Shown here in pieces: positions 1-8,548 of a DNA stretch of 38,325 nt. The translations under genes and the position numbers were made by a program. The notes under the pieces were generated by a model that saw only the letters and a list, made by a program, of their open reading frames with translations, searched no databases and was not told where the DNA came from. Source of the DNA: Selaginella moellendorffii. Lineage: Eukaryota > Streptophyta > Lycopodiopsida > Selaginellales > Selaginellaceae. The DNA is taken from positions 1-38,325 of the forward strand of contig NW_003314386.1 in the NCBI RefSeq assembly GCF_000143415.4, given 5' to 3'. How positions within the stretch are numbered: the stretch's first letter is position 1; every line of letters starts with the position of its first letter.

Positions 1-635
1 TTCTCGAATTTTTGGAAATTTGCCCGATTTTGACGACCCTAGTGCAAAACAGGGGAGTTGAGCGAATTGGTGAAAAAGAAAGGTGGCGCCGTGGAATTCG
101 CCCAGCAGAATGAAGAATTGTGGGTAGCAGAGGAGGGAGAAGACATTGCTGAAGCGAATTGAAAAAGAAAACCTGTAATTGCACAGAAAAACAGAGGATT
201 GTCTGAAATTTCCTTAAGGGCCAATCATTGAAACGAAAATTGAAGAAATTCAAGGGAATTGAGGAGAGAAATCCATGAGCGCTGTGAAGAGGGGAACGGG
301 GAACACCGTGGTCGCCAAAATGGAATGGGTGATTTCCACTCCAAGGGAAGAAATTGCAGGGAGAGAAAAAGAATGAATTGCTCAGGAAAGACTTATGCAG
401 GAGGAAGATTACAGATGCAGAAGGATGCGAATGCTCTAGGGTAGTCTCTGTCTCTACCCTAACTACCTATATCAGCGGTTATAACTCCCGCTTACATAAT
501 GCGCCTGAAGTTAGGCGTGCCTAATGTTAGGCGTGCCTGAGGTTAGGCATGCCTGATGCTAGGGGTGCCTAATGCTACCTTCAGTAAGGCATCAGGCGGA
601 AGTCTGCCTGATACCTGCTTGCCTGAGCTCCTAAA
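1..635. other. Unassigned purine-rich DNA, possibly a retroelement leader
   Basis: I see no convincing gene here. The first 440 bases are rich in GAA/GGAA purine runs, like the untranslated leader of a retroelement. TGGCGCCGTGG at 84-94 resembles a primer site for tRNA-Asp (plant sites usually start TGGCGCCGTTG), but no LTR end is identifiable before it because the window begins there. A short tandem repeat (510-573) follows. The segment ends where sequence related to the LTRs of the 8.1-kb element begins. Confidence 0.3.
510..573. repeat. Four-copy 16-bp tandem repeat with palindromic core
   Basis: Four head-to-tail units of 16 bp (510-525, 526-541, 542-557, 558-573) follow the pattern GYTAGGSRTGCCTRAK. 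Each holds the near-palindrome AGGCGTGCCT or AGGCATGCCT. A degenerate further unit may precede it (495-509). No coding sense is evident. Confidence 0.8.
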
Positions 636-1545
636 AATGCTATTTTCAGTAACTAATCCATGCTGACGTGACAAAACTCGCGGGAGCCGTGATATGACCT
701 TATCACGAGAACGGTGATGTCGCGGGACTGCAGAGCTGAGGCTCTCAAAAGTTGCCCTAGTAAAGCAATTTCAAGTGCCGAGTAAGTGGCTACCAGCACA
801 GAAGGCGCTGACGTAGCAGGAGTGTTGCAGTCGTGCATGGTTATTTTATCAAGTCCTAGAAGCTGCTGATGTGGCAGGAATCGTGAAAGATGCTGATGTG
901 GCAGGACTTGGGATGTTTGGTGGTTTTCTGCTAATATCACGAGCAGTGCTGACGTGGCAAGAGTCACGAGTAACACTGAAGTGGCAACTCGCGAAAGATG
1001 CTGACGAGGCAGGAGTTGCGAATATCGCTGATGTGGCAGAACTCGCAAAAAATGCTGAAGTGGAGTCACGAGTAACGCTGACGTAGCAGGAGTGCTGATG
1101 TGGCAAGACTCAAAGGGTAAGTTACCAAGGAGACCCAAATCATTAGTTAGTGGCAAACCAGTAAAATACTGACGTGTCAGGACTCCCTCCTGGGGGAAGG
1201 TATAGGGGACCAACCTCTACTTTAAAAGTGGAGAGAAACTCCCACCCAAAAACTGGAAATAGATTTCTAGTTTCTGAAGGAGAGTCAGACAAGCTGTGAA
1301 GAGGAGCTTTGGCTAAGGTGGAGTCAGGCAGGCTGTAAAGAGGAACTCTAACTAAGGTCGAGTCGGTTGGGAGACTCTAGGTGTTGAAGCCTCATGTTGG
1401 GTGATTCCTTGGAGGTAAATGTCTTGGAAAGCTAATGCCTAAGGGTCTAATTGTCGCAATTAATCCGAGCTCTAAGTAGATATTTGATGGTATGCTGGAT
1501 GCCCTTGACTCGCAACGTGGGTAAAGGCTGCTAGATATGGCAGTC
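636..1545 (+). mobile_element. Relic LTR of the 8.1-kb element family (copy E)
   Basis: This stretch aligns by eye, with many substitutions and gaps, to the LTRs at 11025-12735 and 17373-19102. Shared landmarks in order are the AACTARTCC start region, a run of CTGACGTGGCAGGA-like repeats (here often decayed to GATGTGG), the block beginning GGAGACTCTAGGTGTTGAAG, and the block with GATATTTGATGGTATGC. It lacks the first ~80 bases of the LTR and the terminal repeats with the primer-like motif, and stops abruptly against a gag/pol relic in the other orientation. Two hairpin units (1284-1313, about 1323-1352) remain in decayed form. It is an old truncated copy. Confidence 0.75.
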
Positions 1546-1554
1546 ATATCACGG

Positions 1555-1835
1555 TTGCTTTCAGAAATGGGGGCACTCCGTGACATGCAAGTTCTGGTGG
1601 AGAGAGACCGTAGATGGAACCCCATGGAGGTTGTTTGCCGGCCTTCCAAGTCGATTAAGCAGTTATACAGACGATGTTCGGGTAATCGTTCTGCCCTGAC
1701 ATTGTCGAACACATCTTGGAAATCGTTATATTCATCTGGAAGAGTTAAAAATGACTGAGATTTCATTAAGATTGGCAAACAAGAACCTTGCTCCATCTTT
1801 GCACTCTTTGTACAACCAGTATCCATCTCTAACAC
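1555..1835 (-). pseudogene. Ty3/chromovirus-like pol fragment (start of reverse transcriptase)
   Basis: The minus strand encodes a stretch containing LPDEYNDFQDVF, then LPEHRLYNCLIDLEG, matching the region just before the fingers domain of chromovirus-type Ty3 reverse transcriptases (family pattern: LP.EY.DF.DVF...LP.HR.YD..I.LE.G). A frameshift follows, and the next motif GSIYGLSPPEL is read in another frame. The catalytic part of the enzyme is absent: the piece ends against the relic LTR at about 1545. It belongs with the gag relic at 2060-2784 on the same strand, with protease sequence mostly lost between them. No function remains. Confidence 0.75.
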
Positions 1836-2059
1836 TTACAGTGAGATTGTAAAAACCTTTAGATGTTCTTGAGATATCAGATCTGGAATTAGGATTGGAA
1901 TTAGAACTGGAGCTAGGGTTAGAGATTTCACTCGGGTAGCAGAAATACGATTCGAGTTGAAACAACCTTATTTTTCTTAACTGGAACTAAAACAGCCAAA
2001 ACTGGAACTGGAATTGATACTAGGAAAGGAGGAACTAGAGGCGACGCGGGACTATATCA

Positions 2060-2784
2060 GAGTCAGGAGCTTGTCGATGTGCTTCTTATCGACGTTCGAA
2101 GAGACAATTGTTGCAACGAATCGCTTTTTTCATCGCATCAGCAATTGTAGTTGGATCAGCAACTGTTAAGATAAGATCTTTGAAATTGTTGCGAAGGCCA
2201 TAACAGAATTGATCAGTCAGTGTAGCTTCATCCTAAGATAAATTCATCGCCAACTGTTAAAATTCTAATGCATAGACTGATGCTAGACAAGATCCTTGAA
2301 ATAATTTATGAATCTTAGTCTTTGAGACTCGAGCTCAGTCTGTTTGTCCAAAACATGCTTCAAATAATTCGAGGAATATATTGAAATCGTTGAGCTCTGG
2401 GGCATTCCTCTTCAGAAGGGGAGAAAACCATTAAACAGTAATGTCGCTGAGAAGAAATTCTACAAGACCCATTTTGACCTGGTCATTTGCATATTTGTGA
2501 GGTTACATACAAATGACTAACTTGACTTGGTTGACGAATCTATGAAACTTGGATCTTGTCGTATCAAATTTTATTAGAAAACTGATCTTAGCTTCAGGTA
2601 TACAACTACTGATAAGCTGTTGTTGCAGATAAGAATAGAATTTCATGATGGTTTCCTGAAGCTGTTGATTTTGTAATTGAAGATTCATGATGACTTGATC
2701 CATGATGATACGAGGAAGAGAAATTGAAAATACCAAAGATTCAAGAAAGATGGCGACATTGATATCTTTGGGATTTCTACTCAA
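2060..2784 (-). pseudogene. Ty3/chromovirus-like gag relic (capsid domain)
   Basis: On the minus strand, 2784-2503 reads a Q-rich N-terminal segment followed by KFDTTRSKFHRFVNQVKLVI, the usual entry to the Retrotrans_gag capsid domain. After frame breaks the capsid continues with APELNDFNIFLELFEACFG, then a motif ending QLAMNLS, then DEATLTDQFCYGLRNNFKDL and IRCNNCLFERR. This order matches chromovirus gags. Several stop codons and frameshifts interrupt it, so it is dead. The downstream pol relic at 1555-1835 is on the same strand. It is unrelated to the OTA-like element that starts at 2973. Confidence 0.8.
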
Positions 2785-2972
2785 ACTGTCATGGGTCTAA
2801 ACAGGGATTGCAGAACATGAATGTATTTAAGATGCTCATTACTATACAAAAATAGGAACAAGAATAGGAGACTAAAACGAGACTAGAAACTGGATTTCAA
2901 AAATGGTGATGAACAAGAATGCCGAAACCCTTACTAGAACTCCCCTTATTTAGTTGTGTAATGGAAGGTTTC

Positions 2973-3394
2973 TGTAAACCAGCAATCCCGAGGCTTCGGA
3001 TGTATGATCTGAAGTCCTCGGATCTGAAGGCCAATAGGCCACTAGGGTAGAATTAGGATGACGAGTCCAAAGGCCGAGAGGCCATTAAAAGAGTCAGGCT
3101 TAAAGATCCTGACTCATCCCAATCCCTAATCCTAACTCCATCTCCCACTTGTTCATCAATCGTCTTCTTCTTGATTACGACTATCTTCCACTTTCCAATT
3201 CTCTATCTCATCCACATCACCGCAGCCCATCCTTATTCACACCTTCCAGGGATCGAAGGCAAGGAGTAGGCTCAGGCTACAAGATCCAACACTCAGACTC
3301 GAGTATCCGGTAATCAGACTTTACGTTCCTTAGTTTAGTACAAGAACGACCGCAGATACAGTAACAATGAACTGCTTGTTTCTGACGGTTTTCA
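2973..3394 (+). repeat. 5' LTR of the outer Ty3 element
   Basis: Starts TGTAAACCAGC and ends GGTTTTCA, then one base, then the primer site. Nearly colinear with the 3' LTR at 24690-25112 and, inverted, with the inner LTR at 22174-22601. It contains the paired GGCC-rich motifs GGCCAATAGGCC and GGCCGAGAGGCC near its start. Confidence 0.9.
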
Positions 3395-3395
3395 C

Positions 3396-3412
3396 TGGCA
3401 ACCACGGTGGGA
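3396..3412 (+). other. Primer-binding site of the outer element
   Basis: TGGCAACCACGGTGGGA follows the LTR by one base. The inner copy reads TGGCGACCACGGTGGGA. The complement ends in CCA, with an acceptor strand CGTGGTC that would pair with a tRNA starting GACCACG. It is neither the Met-initiator nor the Asp site; I do not assign the tRNA. Confidence 0.75.
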
Positions 3413-4607
3413 TGGGAGGCCATGTGTGATGAGAATTCGAGAAGAAACCATGGAAGAAAAAAAACACACAAGTTTTGAAGAACTGAATTTCGGAATTCAG
3501 GATTGAATGCCCGATCAGGGTGAATGCGACCTGTTCTGAAGCGGGCACACAACTAAGACCCAAGCAACTGAGAGAGAGAGTTTACTGGCATCTTTCAAAG
3601 CTCAAGTTCTCAGTGGCACCGCTCAGGGCTGTGTAGACGTTTTGAGCCGGCAGCTTAGGTGCTGTGTAGACTCTCAAAGCCGAGCAGTGAAGCATCGCCG
3701 GATTCTGAAACTTGAGACCATCCGAGCACATGGGAAAAGCACATGAAGAAGATTTCCAAAGTCCAGGCAAAACCCAAGTCGGGTGTATAAAACCTGCTTT
3801 AAAGTTTGGCAAAATAAGTAAGACCCAAGAAGATACATTGATTGCTTCGGCAGACACTGGAGTGCAAGGAGCTTTAGACACCGAGTCAGCAGTGCATAGC
3901 CGATCTACCAAAGAATCAGAAAGATCCAGACAATATTCCTGGAAGTTGCACAACTGAGAGGCGGGAGTAACCACCAGCTGACCGGTCCAATTATAAATTG
4001 ACACGTGTTTATCAAAATAGTGATCCGAAACTGATATCGGAATGGAGATCCGAGGCCCGAGGGTCTCACCCCTGAAGTTTGCCAGGGAGACAAATTGAAT
4101 TTTCCTGGAAGTATTGCCCAGATGACTGATTATTGAATTTTCCCAGAAGTATTGCCCGGATGACTGATTATTGAAATTTCCTGGAAGTGTTGTCCGGGTG
4201 ATTTACTATACGAATTTCCCAGAAGTTTACCTGGAAGAAAGATTATTGAATTTCCCCGGATGTGTTTCTCGGAAGTAGAATTATGAATACCCCGGAAGAG
4301 TTTCCCGGAGGACTTAGGAATTGAAATCCGACAAAATAGAATGCCAAGAAGATAAGCGAGGGGAGTTAACCGCAAATATATTCTCTTGAGAGAGAAACGG
4401 TTATCCTAACCGAAATTCAAACTGGCCAAATGAGAGACTGACCCATGGAAGAGGAACAGGACAAGGAGGTTCCGAGCGGGGAGAAACGGGGGATCCAATG
4501 AGCAACGGAGAGGAGGAGCGCTGAGGCACGATGGAAGAGGCAAGCTTTGAAATTTTGGTTTGTCATCTTCGAATTCCTTCCCTCTCTGGCATCCCTCACC
4601 TAAATTC
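3413..4607 (+). other. Leader of the outer element with tandem repeats
   Basis: About 1.2 kb between primer site and the first ORF, colinear with the inverted inner leader (20787-22155). Around 4085-4330 it holds degenerate copies of a CCGGAAGTATTGCCCGG-type motif. Apparent short reading frames are not shared cleanly with the inner copy, so I treat it as noncoding. Confidence 0.7.
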
Positions 4608-4762
4608 ATGAAAGCTCTATCCACATTTAGAATCACTACTGACTTTCTTCGTAAGTATACGTATTCGTAAGTATATAAGTATCGGGAGTTCTACTCGGAC
4701 ATGTGGTCTGCAAACAGGGCATACTGATAGACAAAGCAAAAATAGAGATTATCCTCAATATT
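4608..4762 (+). pseudogene. Fused scraps of ORF0 start and reverse transcriptase (outer element)
   Basis: ATG at 4608 opens MKALSTFRITTDFL, matching the start of inner ORF0 (MKALPTFRITTDVLCKY). After about 14 codons it breaks into a short duplicated TTCGTAAGTATA sequence. From about 4684 the plus strand resumes inside reverse transcriptase (GVLLGHVV..., then GILIDKAKIEIIL), equivalent to inner pol residues ~480-515. At 4763 it switches to the inverted inner element. A deletion therefore joined the beginning of ORF0 to the middle of pol, removing gag and the protease. No function remains. Confidence 0.8.
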
Positions 4763-4774
4763 GTTTTTCCGTTC

Positions 4775-4862
4775 CGGAGCCGCGGTATATCCGGATCTTG
4801 TCGCCGCGGTATATTCAGATTCACTTTCCGCGGTATATTCGGATCTTGTCGCCGCTGTCTGT
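4775..4862 (-). repeat. Tandem ~24-bp repeats at the pol tail (inner copy)
   Basis: Three to four units built on GATCCGRATATACCGCGG, each with a CCGCGG palindrome. The outer copy has four units at about 23003-23095. In the outer frame they encode a DPNIPR/DPDIPR repeat appended to pol. In this inner copy a TAA at 4868-4870 stops pol just before them. Confidence 0.8.
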
Positions 4863-4867
4863 CAGGA

Positions 4868-7800
4868 TTATCTTTCCGGTTCGATTCCGATGGCCTCAAT
4901 TTTCCGAATCTGCGGATTTGGTCTTCTAGTTTCTTGCTCGTCATCCTTTTCTATTGTAAAATATTTCTGCAGTTTGTTGAAGTTCACAGTCTCGAGTTCT
5001 TCACCATCTAATGTCGCCAGTTTGGCTGTTCCTGGCGCTGTGAATTCTTTGATCACAAATGGTCCCTGCCATGAGGTCTTCATTTTATTTCCGAGTTCTT
5101 CAACTTTTCCCCTGTACCAGAGGACTAAGTTGCCTTCTCGGATTTCATACTTCTTTTTCCCAACTTTTCGGTCATGCCGAGCTTTACGACGAGCTTGAAT
5201 AGCTTCTAATGTCCATACTGCTCGAAGCCTTTCTTCACTTAACTTGTCAAGCATAGCAAGCCTCTTTTTCACTCCTTCTTCTTGGTTGATACCGAGTTCA
5301 ACTGCCGTCCTGAGAGTCGGAACGACATATTCGAGTGGTGTCAGGGCTTCTAGCCTGAATGCTAGCCGAAATGGTGTCGTGTTGGTAGAGATTTTGTAGG
5401 CCGTTCTGTACGCCCATAATGCGTCGTGAATTCTCTCATCCCAGTCTCTCAAGTGCGTAGCTGAGATCTTTTTCAGGATATTTTTCAACGTCTTGTTGGC
5501 TGATTCGGCCTGACCATTTCCTTGTGGATAATACGGTGTAGACGCCTTGTGCTTGATCATGAATTCCTGGGTTAGGATCTCCAGTGTTCTGTTGAGGAAA
5601 TGAGTTCCTCTGTCAGTGACTATTTCTCTAGGAAGGCCATATCGGACAATAATGTATTCGTAAATAAATTTCGCTGTATTCCGAGCTGTAGCTTCTTTCA
5701 ACGGCAATGCTTCGGCCCATTTTGTCATGTAATCTGTAGCAATCAGCACGTATTTGTTTCCCTTAGAACTCGTCGTCAGTGGACCGACAAAGTCAAGTCC
5801 CCACCTTTGAAAAGGTTCCATTGCTGTTGTCGGATGTAGTTCCTGGAAAATTTTCCTTGGAGGTGGTTTAGTCCGTTGGCAGACATCACATTCTCTGCAA
5901 TGCTTCTCCGCATCTGCCCACAGGTTCGGCCACCATAGGCCTGCTTGTAGTACTTTTCTTGCTGTGATCTCACTGCCGAAATGACCTCTGGAGTTGCCTT
6001 CGTGAGCTTCGGATAGCAATTCCGGTGTTTCGTCTTGCTCAACACATCGTCTTAGAACATTATCGATTCCAAGCTTGTATAACCTTCCTCCCACAACTGA
6101 ATAAGGCCTTGTCCTCAAGGCAAATTGTCGTTTTTGGTCAGCTGTTGTGTAGTTGTCGGGTATGCTACCCGTCGTGAGGTAGTGTTGGATGTCCTGAAGC
6201 CAAGTCGGATTGTACGCCCGAATTGCTTTGACAGTAAATAGGTGAGCATCTGGGAAGTCATCGTTGGAGTATTTAGGGTCTTCGCCTGTTGTGATTCGGC
6301 TGAGATGATCAGCTTGTTCGTGTTGTCTTCCTGGTTTGTGAATAATTTCGAAATTGTATTCCTGAAGCAAAAGGAACCATCTTGCAATGCGTCCTGTCAA
6401 CACTGGCTTGTTGAGTAAATGTAACAAGGCCTTATGATCGACCATGATTTTGACTCTATTGGCCAGTAGATAGTGCCTAAATTTTTGCAGAGCATAAACC
6501 ATTCCGAGCGTTTCCTTTTCTGTGGTCGTATAGTTCATTTCGGCTGGGTTCAGCCGACGTCCGGCATAATATATCGGTCGGTCCTTCCCGTCGTCTTGAA
6601 GTTGGGAAAGTATGGCCCCGATTGCATAATCGGATGCATCTACTTGGACAATGAATTCTCGTTTCCAATTCGGTTGAACAAGTATTGGTGCTCGCACCAA
6701 ATGACTCTTGAGTGTTTGAAATGCTTTGTCGCACTCAGAAGTCCATTTAAATAGCTGTTGCTTCTTCAACAGGTCAGTTATCGGTTTACTGATCCGAGCG
6801 TAATCTCGGATGAACCGGCGGTGATATCCCATTTTTCCTAGAAATCTTCGGACTCCTGAGACTTCTGTCGGAGGTTCCATATTGAGAATGATCTCCGTTT
6901 TGGCTTTGTCTATTAGAATGCCGTGTTCACAGACGACATGTCCGAGTAGAACTCCCGATTTTACGAAAAAGGTGCACTTCTCCGGATTTAGAGCGATGTT
7001 GTTGTCCCTGCACTTGTTGAAGCATTTTTGAAGGCATTCCAAGTGCCTTGCTTTGTTGCTGAAGACGCTGAAATCGTCCATAAAAACTCGCATGAAGTCT
7101 GTAAGGTATTCCTGAAAAGTCTCGGTTATAATTCTTTGGAATGTGAATGGAGCATTCGTAAGGCCGAATGGCATGCGCAAATATGCGTAAGCTCCCCACG
7201 GACTGATGAATGCTGTTTTATGTTGATCTTCCTCTGCGATGTGCACTTGGTTATAACCGCTAAATCCGTCCAGAAAAGAGTACATTTCATGTCCGGCAAC
7301 TGAATCCAGTATCTCGTCTGTGAACGGAATTGGAAATGTGTCGGTGGTGGTGCTCTCGTTCAACTTCTTGTAATTGACACATATTCGTAGCTTGCCATTT
7401 TTCTTGGGCACGATTACTAGTGGTGATAGCCATCTAGCATTCTGTATCGGCCTGATGAATTGAGCCTCGAGGAGTTTGTCGAGTTCGGCTTTCACCCTTT
7501 GCTGGAAGTTCGGGTTCATTCGGTATGCTCTCTGTTTCTTCGGTGTTGCACCTGGAATGAGTTGAATACGATGAGTATATAACTCTGGGGGTATTCCTCG
7601 TAAATCTTTGTATGACCATGCGAAAACATCTTGGTTTCGTCGCAAAAGGTCGATAGCTTGTTGTTTGAAGTCGGAATTGAGTTCCTGAGCCATGAGAACA
7701 TTTCGGGGCTGTTCGCTTGTCCCTATGTTCACTGTATCCAGTTCTTCATTGACCTTGATTTTGTTTTGAAGAATCTCTCCTCGTTTCACCAACGCTGGAG

Positions 7801-8548
7801 TCTCGTCAAGCTCTATTTGATACTCTCGTGATTGTATTTGTTCGAGTTTGATATCCGGAATTTCACGTTGGCCGATCTTCGGCTGTGTTTTGGCGAATGC
7901 TTCGGGTTGTGTTTCCGTACTTTGTGGCAGGATTCGTCTAAGGTCGACCTGCGTGATTGGTTGCAGTTCGGGATATGCCTGGAGAAGTTGGAGTTCTTCC
8001 ATATCGTCCAATCCTTCGTGCCAGTCATATGATTCTACATATATCGGCTTGTTTGACTGAAGAATTCGTTTAGTACGTGTTGTCGATAACTGCGGTGCAT
8101 CTGGATGCTGGCCTAGAGTTATCTTGTTACTTCCCCAAAAATGTAGAATGTCTGCACTGCGGAGCCATGTTCGGCCTATTAGAACATCGTATCCGCCTTC
8201 GGCATCAGTCATCTTGAGGATGATGAAGTTGAGTCTGTACTTGTTTGCTTTGACTTGTATGGGTACATTTCGTATGATCCCGAATGGTCGGATTTGTCGC
8301 TGGTCAGCCATGATGACGTTAAATGGGGCTGGCTCACATTGTCCCGTGCCTAGAGATTTGAAAGTGTTGTATTCCATGATATTGACTCCTGAGCCACCAT
8401 CGAGTATAGCTTCCATGGGTTTGTTTTTGCCGACAATAATGTTGATGCATGGTGAATCTCCGTCATAATCTCCAGGTTGTACCTCGGCTTGGAGTGCTTC
8501 GACTGTTGGCTGATCTTTCCGAGTGTTCGGCTGAGTCTGAGTAGCATT
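4868..8548 (-). CDS. pol: Ty3/OTA-like pol: protease, reverse transcriptase, RNase H, integrase
   Basis: Open for about 1226 codons in the same frame as gag, directly after a TGA at 8549-8551; the first in-frame ATG is at 8416, inside the protease. Domains in order: aspartic protease (ILDGGSGVNIM, ~8405), reverse transcriptase with YLRMPFGLTNAP and active site FMDDFSVF (about 7085), RNase H (VQVDASDYAIG near 6650, then TEKE and VDHKAL), integrase zinc finger (GHFG ... CRECDVC, ~6000-5860), and DDE core (LDFVGP, VTDRGTHF, GQAESANK, ~5800-5490). All the catalytic residues I looked for are present. The FMDD motif and DGGS protease fit the plant OTA group. It makes DNA from element RNA and integrates it. 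It could only be made as gag-pol; the missing 3' LTR means this copy cannot be mobile as it stands. Confidence 0.9.
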   Translation of the reverse strand, partial: NATQTQPNTRKDQPTVEALQAEVQPGDYDGDSPCINIIVGKNKPMEAILDGGSGVNIMEYNTFKSLGTGQCEPAPFNVIMADQRQIRPFGIIRNVPIQVKANKYRLNFIILKMTDAEGGYDVLIGRTWLRSADILHFWGSNKITLGQHPDAPQLSTTRTKRILQSNKPIYVESYDWHEGLDDMEELQLLQAYPELQPITQVDLRRILPQSTETQPEAFAKTQPKIGQREIPDIKLEQIQSREYQIELDETPALVKRGEILQNKIKVNEELDTVNIGTSEQPRNVLMAQELNSDFKQQAIDLLRRNQDVFAWSYKDLRGIPPELYTHRIQLIPGATPKKQRAYRMNPNFQQRVKAELDKLLEAQFIRPIQNARWLSPLVIVPKKNGKLRICVNYKKLNESTTTDTFPIPFTDEILDSVAGHEMYSFLDGFSGYNQVHIAEEDQHKTAFISPWGAYAYLRMPFGLTNAPFTFQRIITETFQEYLTDFMRVFMDDFSVFSNKARHLECLQKCFNKCRDNNIALNPEKCTFFVKSGVLLGHVVCEHGILIDKAKTEIILNMEPPTEVSGVRRFLGKMGYHRRFIRDYARISKPITDLLKKQQLFKWTSECDKAFQTLKSHLVRAPILVQPNWKREFIVQVDASDYAIGAILSQLQDDGKDRPIYYAGRRLNPAEMNYTTTEKETLGMVYALQKFRHYLLANRVKIMVDHKALLHLLNKPVLTGRIARWFLLLQEYNFEIIHKPGRQHEQADHLSRITTGEDPKYSNDDFPDAHLFTVKAIRAYNPTWLQDIQHYLTTGSIPDNYTTADQKRQFALRTRPYSVVGGRLYKLGIDNVLRRCVEQDETPELLSEAHEGNSRGHFGSEITARKVLQAGLWWPNLWADAEKHCRECDVCQRTKPPPRKIFQELHPTTAMEPFQRWGLDFVGPLTTSSKGNKYVLIATDYMTKWAEALPLKEATARNTAKFIYEYIIVRYGLPREIVTDRGTHFLNRTLEILTQEFMIKHKASTPYYPQGNGQAESANKTLKNILKKISATHLRDWDERIHDALWAYRTAYKISTNTTPFRLAFRLEALTPLEYVVPTLRTAVELGINQEEGVKKRLAMLDKLSEERLRAVWTLEAIQARRKARHDRKVGKKKYEIREGNLVLWYRGKVEELGNKMKTSWQGPFVIKEFTAPGTAKLATLDGEELETVNFNKLQKYFTIEKDDEQETRRPNPQIRKIEAIGIEPER

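Noticed and set aside
4650-4680. Repeated GTAAGTAT resembling splice donors
   Set aside because: Lies at a deletion junction with a local duplication; no acceptor or conserved exon supports splicing.
5600-7300. Plus-strand frames of 60-90 codons opposite pol
   Set aside because: Antisense shadows of the long pol frame.
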